A DNA stretch of 10,394 nt from an uncultured Lachnospiraceae bacterium (GTDB lineage Bacteria > Bacillota > Clostridia > Lachnospirales > Lachnospiraceae). A program made the translations under genes and the position numbers. The DNA lies in NCBI GenBank assembly GCA_946630645.1, contig CAMOZD010000016.1:1-10394 (forward strand), written 5' to 3'. Shown one piece after another: positions 6,692 through 10,394 of this stretch (positions are counted from its first letter, which is position 1; each line of letters begins with the position of its first letter). Below the pieces are notes generated by a model. That model searched no databases. It saw only the letters and a list, made by a program, of their open reading frames with translations, and was not told the DNA's origin.

Positions 6692-7347
6692 TTCCTTTTC
6701 CTGGCGGCCGTCTCTTCCTCAAGTAAGGGCTGCACAAGCTTCTCTTCCTCTTTCAGACAAAAATCCATAAGCTGACAGATTCTCCGGCTTTGGCCGGACA
6801 GATAGAGATAACCCAGAAGGGCTTCGAAGCCGGTGGCAATGCGGTAGTCATGGAGGCTCTGGTTCTTGGCCGGCGATGCCCCCTTGGCATTCTTGCCCCG
6901 GCGGAAGACCGCCTTTTCCTCCTCTTTGAGCAAGGGCTTGATCATATCCATCATCTCTGTCTGGGATGCGGCATTGACCAGGTGCACTGCCTTCCTGTGA
7001 TAGACAGAGGGCTTGTCATTACCCCTGCTGACCAGGATGGTCCTGACAAGCAGGTCAAAAACACAGTCACCTATGTAGGCCAGGGCCAGGGCTGAATAAG
7101 TCCTGAGTTCTTTTTCGGTCATAGGAAAATGATCGACCAGACTATCTATGAATCCTGATTCCAAAGGATCCCGGGAATCCAATTCCCCTGATATCTCTAA
7201 TGTCTGGACCCGGATCTCCGCCTCTTCCTTTGCAGGCCTTGCCGGTTCTTCTTTCGCGGACCCTGCCTGCTCTTTTTTTACAGGCCTTGCCGGTTCTTCT
7301 TTTGCGGACCCTGCCTGCTCTTCTTTCTCCACAGGGAAGCCTTCCAT
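6676..7347 (-). CDS. mrnC: Mini-ribonuclease III with repeat-containing N-terminal extension (223 aa)
   Basis: Mini-III is a dimeric RNase III-type catalytic domain without a double-stranded RNA-binding domain; in Bacillus subtilis it trims 23S rRNA precursor ends. Numbering from ATG 7347, the catalytic domain starts near residue 75. It carries ALAYIGDCVFDLLVR (88-102, the RNase III signature with D94), RRGKNAKGASPAKN (149-162) and ATGFEALLGYLYL (171-183, with E175). Mini-III proteins are usually about 130-145 aa. This one has some 70 extra N-terminal residues, including two 16-residue repeats rich in Lys, Glu, Ala and Pro, probably disordered. ATG 7347 overlaps the cysS stop as TGATG and has GGAG and AAGGG upstream, indicating translational coupling. 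A GTG at 7362 in the same frame would add five residues but has a poorer site. The gene ends with TAA inside a 43-bp repeat array. Confidence 0.9.
   Translation of the reverse strand: MEGFPVEKEEQAGSAKEEPARPVKKEQAGSAKEEPARPAKEEAEIRVQTLEISGELDSRDPLESGFIDSLVDHFPMTEKELRTYSALALAYIGDCVFDLLVRTILVSRGNDKPSVYHRKAVHLVNAASQTEMMDMIKPLLKEEEKAVFRRGKNAKGASPAKNQSLHDYRIATGFEALLGYLYLSGQSRRICQLMDFCLKEEEKLVQPLLEEETAARKRKSGRK
7233..7328. repeat. Two 48-bp tandem repeats inside mrnC
   Basis: Unit 1 is 7233-7280 and unit 2 is 7281-7328. They are nearly identical; differences are few and mostly at the unit ends. Each encodes 16 residues of the form (K)KEQAGSAKEEPARP plus one variable residue, so the reading frame is kept. 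The repeats lie in the low-complexity N-terminal extension of Mini-III, ahead of the catalytic domain. They look like a recent in-frame duplication, open to copy-number change by slippage. Confidence 0.9.
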
Positions 7348-8741
7348 CAGGCCCTTCTCCACTTCACGCCCTGGCGGGTATCCTCCAGGATAATGCCCTG
7401 ATCAGCCAGCTGATCTCGGATCTGGTCTGCACGGGCAAAGTCCCTTGCCTTCCTGGCTGCCTGTCTCTCCTCAATCAGGGCCTCAATGTCTGCATCGAGA
7501 AGCTCCTCTTTCTTGTCTGTGACAATACCCAGGATCTCGCAGAGACGGGTGATGGTATCAAGGAGATAACGGTCGTAGGCCTTTGAACCTTCAGGTCCGG
7601 TAACATTTGCCAGCTTAACCAGCTCGAAAATGGCGGAGATGGCATCTGCTGTATTAAAGTCATCCTCCATGGCTTCCTCAAATTTGGCTACAAGGCCCTT
7701 GGCTTCTTCCACATTCTTCTGGTCGGCGTCAGTCATCTGGTCCTCCGGGCCGTCAGCCAGCAGTTCCCGCAGGCGGTCGATGGCAGTCAGGATCCTCTCC
7801 AGACCATTCTTGGAAGCCTCCACCAGAGTGTCACTGAAGTTCAGAGGGCTGCGGTAGTGGGCACTGAGCATAAAGAAGCGGATCACCTGGAGATCATACT
7901 TCTCACTGATCTCCCGGACAGTAAAGAAATTACCGGCAGACTTGGACATTTTCTTGTTATCAATATTCAAAAATGCATTATGCATCCAGTAATTGGCAAA
8001 CTTCTCATGATTGCATGCTTCGCTCTGGGCGATCTCATTCTCGTGGTGGGGGAAGATCAGGTCTTCGCCGCCGGCATGGATGTCAATGGTATCGCCGATA
8101 TACTTCTTAGACATGACAGAGCACTCAATATGCCAGCCGGGACGTCCGTCACCCCAGGGGCTGGGCCAGGATGGCTCCCCTTCCTTTTTGGGCTTCCAGA
8201 GGACAAAGTCCATGGCATCATCTTTCTCTTCGTTGACAGCGATTCTGGCGCCGGCGATCATGTCGTCAAGATTCTTGTTGGACAACTGGCCGTAATTTTT
8301 GAAATGGCGGGTCCTGAAGTAAACTGTGCCATTCTTCTCATAGGCATAATCCTCGGCGATCAGTTCTTCAATCATCTTGATCATGCCATCAATCTCTTCT
8401 GTGGCCTTGGGATGGGTGGTGGCAGGCTTTACATTAAGACCTTCCATATCCTTCTTGCACTCTACGATAAATCGCTCAGAGATCTCATGAGCGTCCACAC
8501 CTTCCTCTATGGCCTTCTTGATAATCTTGTCATCCACGTCCGTGAAGTTGGAGACATAGTTTACATCGTAGCCCTTGTATTCAAAATAGCGGCGGACAGT
8601 GTCAAAGACAACCATAGGTCTGGCATTACCGATATGAATGTAATTATATACGGTAGGGCCGCAGACATAGATGCCCACCTTGCCTTCATTAACCGGGACA
8701 AACTCTTCTTTTTTTCTGGTAAGGGTATTATAGAGCTTCAT
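7347..8741 (-). CDS. cysS: Cysteinyl-tRNA synthetase
   Basis: Class I aminoacyl-tRNA synthetase charging tRNA-Cys with cysteine in the cytoplasm. The 464 aa are full length for the family. YVCGPTVYNYIHIGN (25-39) contains the first zinc ligand C27 and the HIGH-type motif HIGN (36-39). NFTDVDDKII (65-74) is the usual conserved block. The other zinc ligands fit the expected spacing: C207 in WHIECSVMS, then H232 and E236 in FPHHENE. KMSKS (264-268) closes the active site. The DALR-type helical domain and a short C-terminal anticodon-binding region (EERQAARKARDFARADQIRD) complete it. ATG 8741 is preceded by AAGGAG at a rather long 11-base spacing, and no better start is near. It appears to be the first gene of a cysS-mrnC-rlmB operon; its TGA overlaps the mrnC ATG. 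A promoter candidate lies in the 212-bp gap upstream, which has no recognisable T-box. Confidence 0.98.
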   Translation of the reverse strand: MKLYNTLTRKKEEFVPVNEGKVGIYVCGPTVYNYIHIGNARPMVVFDTVRRYFEYKGYDVNYVSNFTDVDDKIIKKAIEEGVDAHEISERFIVECKKDMEGLNVKPATTHPKATEEIDGMIKMIEELIAEDYAYEKNGTVYFRTRHFKNYGQLSNKNLDDMIAGARIAVNEEKDDAMDFVLWKPKKEGEPSWPSPWGDGRPGWHIECSVMSKKYIGDTIDIHAGGEDLIFPHHENEIAQSEACNHEKFANYWMHNAFLNIDNKKMSKSAGNFFTVREISEKYDLQVIRFFMLSAHYRSPLNFSDTLVEASKNGLERILTAIDRLRELLADGPEDQMTDADQKNVEEAKGLVAKFEEAMEDDFNTADAISAIFELVKLANVTGPEGSKAYDRYLLDTITRLCEILGIVTDKKEELLDADIEALIEERQAARKARDFARADQIRDQLADQGIILEDTRQGVKWRRA

Positions 8742-8796
8742 TCTGATATATTCTCCTTATATAGTAAGCTATTATTGGTAAATCAATCTAGTAGAG

Positions 8797-8826
8797 ATAG
8801 TACTACAAGTCACAAGAATACCGCAA
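8797..8826 (-). promoter_or_regulatory. Candidate promoter for cysS
   Basis: On the minus strand TTGCGG (8826..8821) and TACTAT (8802..8797) are 18 bases apart, placing a start near 8790 and a leader of about 50 bases before the cysS ATG. An overlapping alternative uses TTGTGA (8815..8810) with TACTAG (8793..8788), 16 bases apart. The region is distinctly A/T-rich compared with the flanking genes. The exact -35 is uncertain. Confidence 0.45.
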
Positions 8827-8858
8827 GAGGATTTTACGGCTATTTTCTGATTTCCAAA

Positions 8859-8886
8859 GCCAGGCTGACGACAGCTCCAATCTGGC
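8859..8886 (-). other. Bulged inverted repeat in the GNAT-cysS gap
   Basis: The minus strand can fold GCCAG, a six-base bulge ATTGGA, GCTG, loop TCGT, then CAGC and CTGGC without interruption (8886..8859). It lies between the acetyltransferase stop and the cysS promoter candidate. It is followed by TTTGGAAATC rather than a T-run, so terminator function is doubtful. It may instead slow read-through from ispF and the acetyltransferase gene. Nothing else is recognisable in 8887-8953. Confidence 0.35.
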
Positions 8887-8953
8887 CATTCCCATGATAG
8901 CGGACCGACTGCTGACTGCTTTGGTCTGACCTTCTCTGTGATGCCGGCTCCCG

Positions 8954-10225
8954 CTAAACGATCTCCATGATACAGGCCGGGCACAGGGGGCAAATGCAGT
9001 CCAGGCCGGACCTGCCCGTCTCTGTAAGGCCATCAGCCTCCTCCCCCAGATCATCCAGGGTCATGTCGCCGAAAATGACAGAGGTCAGGGGACCGATGCC
9101 AATCCTTCCCCAGTCATCGCCCGGAGCCTGGTCATTCTTTTTGATGAAAACCTGCCCCTGGGGCAAAAAGCGGACCTCGTAATAACCTTCCTGGTCCGGA
9201 AGGTTGCTGTCAATGACATAAAGCCGGCCACAGGTCTGGTCCTGGTCCGGAGACTCTTTGGCGCCGTCCTCTCCGGTCAGGCTTCTGTCCGGTCTGCTGG
9301 TCAGTAAATGACCCAGCTTCTCAAGATTGGTAATCCGGAACATAATAATCTTTCTCCTGTGGGGAACCAGCAGGCGGACATGGCCCACCGGCCCTGCCGG
9401 CATAAGCAGATCATCCCAGGATTCATCTAATATAACCTGGTAATTACCATAATGGTAGGTATCCTCATGATAACGGAGGATATCTTTCAGAAAATCCTTC
9501 CGGAATTCCTTCCTGCAAAAGATCCGGCTGATCAGGAGGGTATCGTACTCTGCCGCAACACAGAAGCGTCCTACATATTGCCTTCCTGTCTTCTCCCCCT
9601 CATTCTCCGGGGACCGGTCTTCAAAAACATAAAGCATACGGCCATAGTCGCTGGCCGCCTCCTTGTCAAGTCTGGCCAGGTAGTCCTCATCCACCTCCGT
9701 AAAGATGGCAAAGATCTCCTCTTTTTCCTGCTCTTCCAGCCTGACTGCCTCCTTAAGTTCCTCAGGAGTCAGCCGGTCTGTAATGGAAAAACGAAGGTCC
9801 TCCCTGGCAGGCAGGCACATGATCTCCTGCTCTGTCTGACTCATACCGAAACGGAAATCAAAGGGCAGGTAATAGGCCTCATCCGCCGGCATCAGGTAGG
9901 TGAAGGGGGCTCCCTCCTCCCTGAGTATTGCAAAGGTTTCCCTGAGCATGGCCCGCATGATTCCCTGCCTCCGGTATTCCTCATCGGTGGCGATTCCCAC
10001 CAGGTAGGAGCAGGAAAAGGTCTTGCCCCTTACATGGAGTCTGTAGGGGTTCAAATGGATGGAACCATTGATCACCTGATTCTCCTGATCCTGGTGGAGC
10101 AGGACCCGGTTCCTTCCATAATACTGGTCAAAATAAAAATCCGCATAGGGGACTGGATCCTGGAAATTCCTCTGCCAGAGATCATAGACCTCCCCCCGCC
10201 GGCTGCCATCATCCCAAAAGAGCAT
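8954..10225 (-). CDS. Eis-like GNAT acetyltransferase with SCP2-like C-terminal domain (423 aa)
   Basis: The layout resembles the Eis family: an acetyl-CoA-dependent N-acetyltransferase with a catalytic GNAT domain (about 1-135), a second GNAT-like domain (about 145-295) and a C-terminal sterol-carrier-protein-2-like domain (about 296-415). Motif A is VGIATDEEYRRQGIMRAM (76-93); the RRQGIM turn binds the acetyl-CoA pyrophosphate. AYYLPFDFRFG (117-127) matches the conserved segment after the first domain and contains the probable catalytic tyrosine (Y118 or Y119). Eis proteins acetylate amines on aminoglycosides, peptides or polyamines; the substrate here is unknown. In the characterised enzymes the C-terminal carboxylate takes part in catalysis, and this chain ends MEIV with no extension. 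Four cysteines (410, 412, 415, 418) cluster just before that end. ATG 10225 is chosen because GGAGGG lies seven bases upstream; the frame is open to a GTG at 10243 that overlaps ispF. It follows ispF by 14 bp, surely in one transcript. Confidence 0.85.
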   Translation of the reverse strand: MLFWDDGSRRGEVYDLWQRNFQDPVPYADFYFDQYYGRNRVLLHQDQENQVINGSIHLNPYRLHVRGKTFSCSYLVGIATDEEYRRQGIMRAMLRETFAILREEGAPFTYLMPADEAYYLPFDFRFGMSQTEQEIMCLPAREDLRFSITDRLTPEELKEAVRLEEQEKEEIFAIFTEVDEDYLARLDKEAASDYGRMLYVFEDRSPENEGEKTGRQYVGRFCVAAEYDTLLISRIFCRKEFRKDFLKDILRYHEDTYHYGNYQVILDESWDDLLMPAGPVGHVRLLVPHRRKIIMFRITNLEKLGHLLTSRPDRSLTGEDGAKESPDQDQTCGRLYVIDSNLPDQEGYYEVRFLPQGQVFIKKNDQAPGDDWGRIGIGPLTSVIFGDMTLDDLGEEADGLTETGRSGLDCICPLCPACIMEIV

Positions 10226-10239
10226 ATCTGATCCCTCCA

Positions 10240-10394
10240 TCACAGGCTGCCGCAGCCATCACAGCCACCGCAGTCACCACAGCCACCGGCAAACATCACA
10301 TCTGCCCCGGCATAATTACCGATCTCAGACAGGAGACAGACTGCCGTCGCCGCAATACCCTGGCCCTGGCCGGTGAAGCCCAGGCCCTCTTCCG
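10240..10394 (-). CDS. ispF: 2-C-methyl-D-erythritol 2,4-cyclodiphosphate synthase, C-terminal part with cysteine-rich tail
   Basis: Only the last 50 codons are present; the start lies beyond the right edge. EEGLGFTGQGQGIAATAVCLL matches the end of IspF, the zinc- and magnesium-dependent enzyme of the non-mevalonate (MEP) isoprenoid pathway that cyclises CDP-methylerythritol phosphate. The usual form ends within a few residues of this block. Here about 29 more residues follow, ending in a Gly/Cys segment in which four cysteines are spaced every third position (residues 38, 41, 44 and 47 of the visible part), before TGA at 10242..10240. The protein could also be a fused IspDF; the N-terminus is not visible. 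It is the upstream partner of the acetyltransferase gene, 14 bp away. Confidence 0.85.
   Translation of the reverse strand, partial: EEGLGFTGQGQGIAATAVCLLSEIGNYAGADVMFAGGCGDCGGCDGCGSL

Noticed and set aside
7857..8897. Open frame of 346 codons on the plus strand antisense to cysS
   Set aside because: It lies wholly opposite a gene with every cysteinyl-tRNA synthetase motif, has no ribosome binding site or recognisable domain, and is what a codon-biased gene yields on its complement.
9452..10231. Open frame of 259 codons on the plus strand antisense to the acetyltransferase gene
   Set aside because: It is opposite a well-supported Eis-like gene, with no start signal and no recognisable domain.

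Overview
The window looks like chromosomal DNA of a Gram-positive Bacillota, most likely a clostridium of the Lachnospiraceae type. The evidence is the Mini-III RNase (mrnC) and rlmB directly behind cysS, the partial ispF upstream, strong AGGAG-type ribosome binding sites, and the style of the DUF2142 / MBOAT / family 2 glycosyltransferase genes. The genus assignment is inference; no rRNA or tRNA gene is present. All genes but one lie on the minus strand, so the text follows transcription from the right edge to the left.

Right part (10394 to 5713, minus): a housekeeping block. The 3' end of ispF (isoprenoid precursor synthesis) has an unusual cysteine-rich tail. It is followed 14 bp later by an Eis-like GNAT acetyltransferase. 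A 212-bp gap with a probable promoter leads into cysS (cysteinyl-tRNA synthetase), mrnC (Mini-III RNase, 23S rRNA maturation) and rlmB (23S rRNA 2'-O-methyltransferase). cysS and mrnC overlap by one base (TGATG). mrnC and rlmB are separated by 210 bp holding three 43-bp tandem repeats. cysS-mrnC-rlmB therefore reads as a translation / ribosome-maturation operon.

Middle (4717 to 5668, plus): one isolated gene on the opposite strand. It has a near-consensus promoter and encodes a small two-helix membrane protein that I do not recognise. It converges on rlmB across a shared hairpin that looks like a bidirectional terminator.

Left part (4603 to 1, minus): a shikimate-kinase-family protein with altered substrate-site residues, a family 2 glycosyltransferase with an N-terminal coiled coil, a large DUF2142 polytopic membrane protein, and the N-terminus of an MBOAT (AlgI/DltB-like) O-acyltransferase preceded by its own probable promoter. 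The last three suggest surface polysaccharide or glycopolymer assembly and acylation. The kinase may simply be carried along.

I see no mobile element, CRISPR array, phage gene or RNA gene. I found no clear new multi-gene system. The points most worth a second look are the IspF cysteine tail, the repeat-built N-terminal extension of Mini-III with the 43-bp repeats just behind the gene, the kinase without the usual shikimate-binding arginine, and the orphan plus-strand membrane protein.
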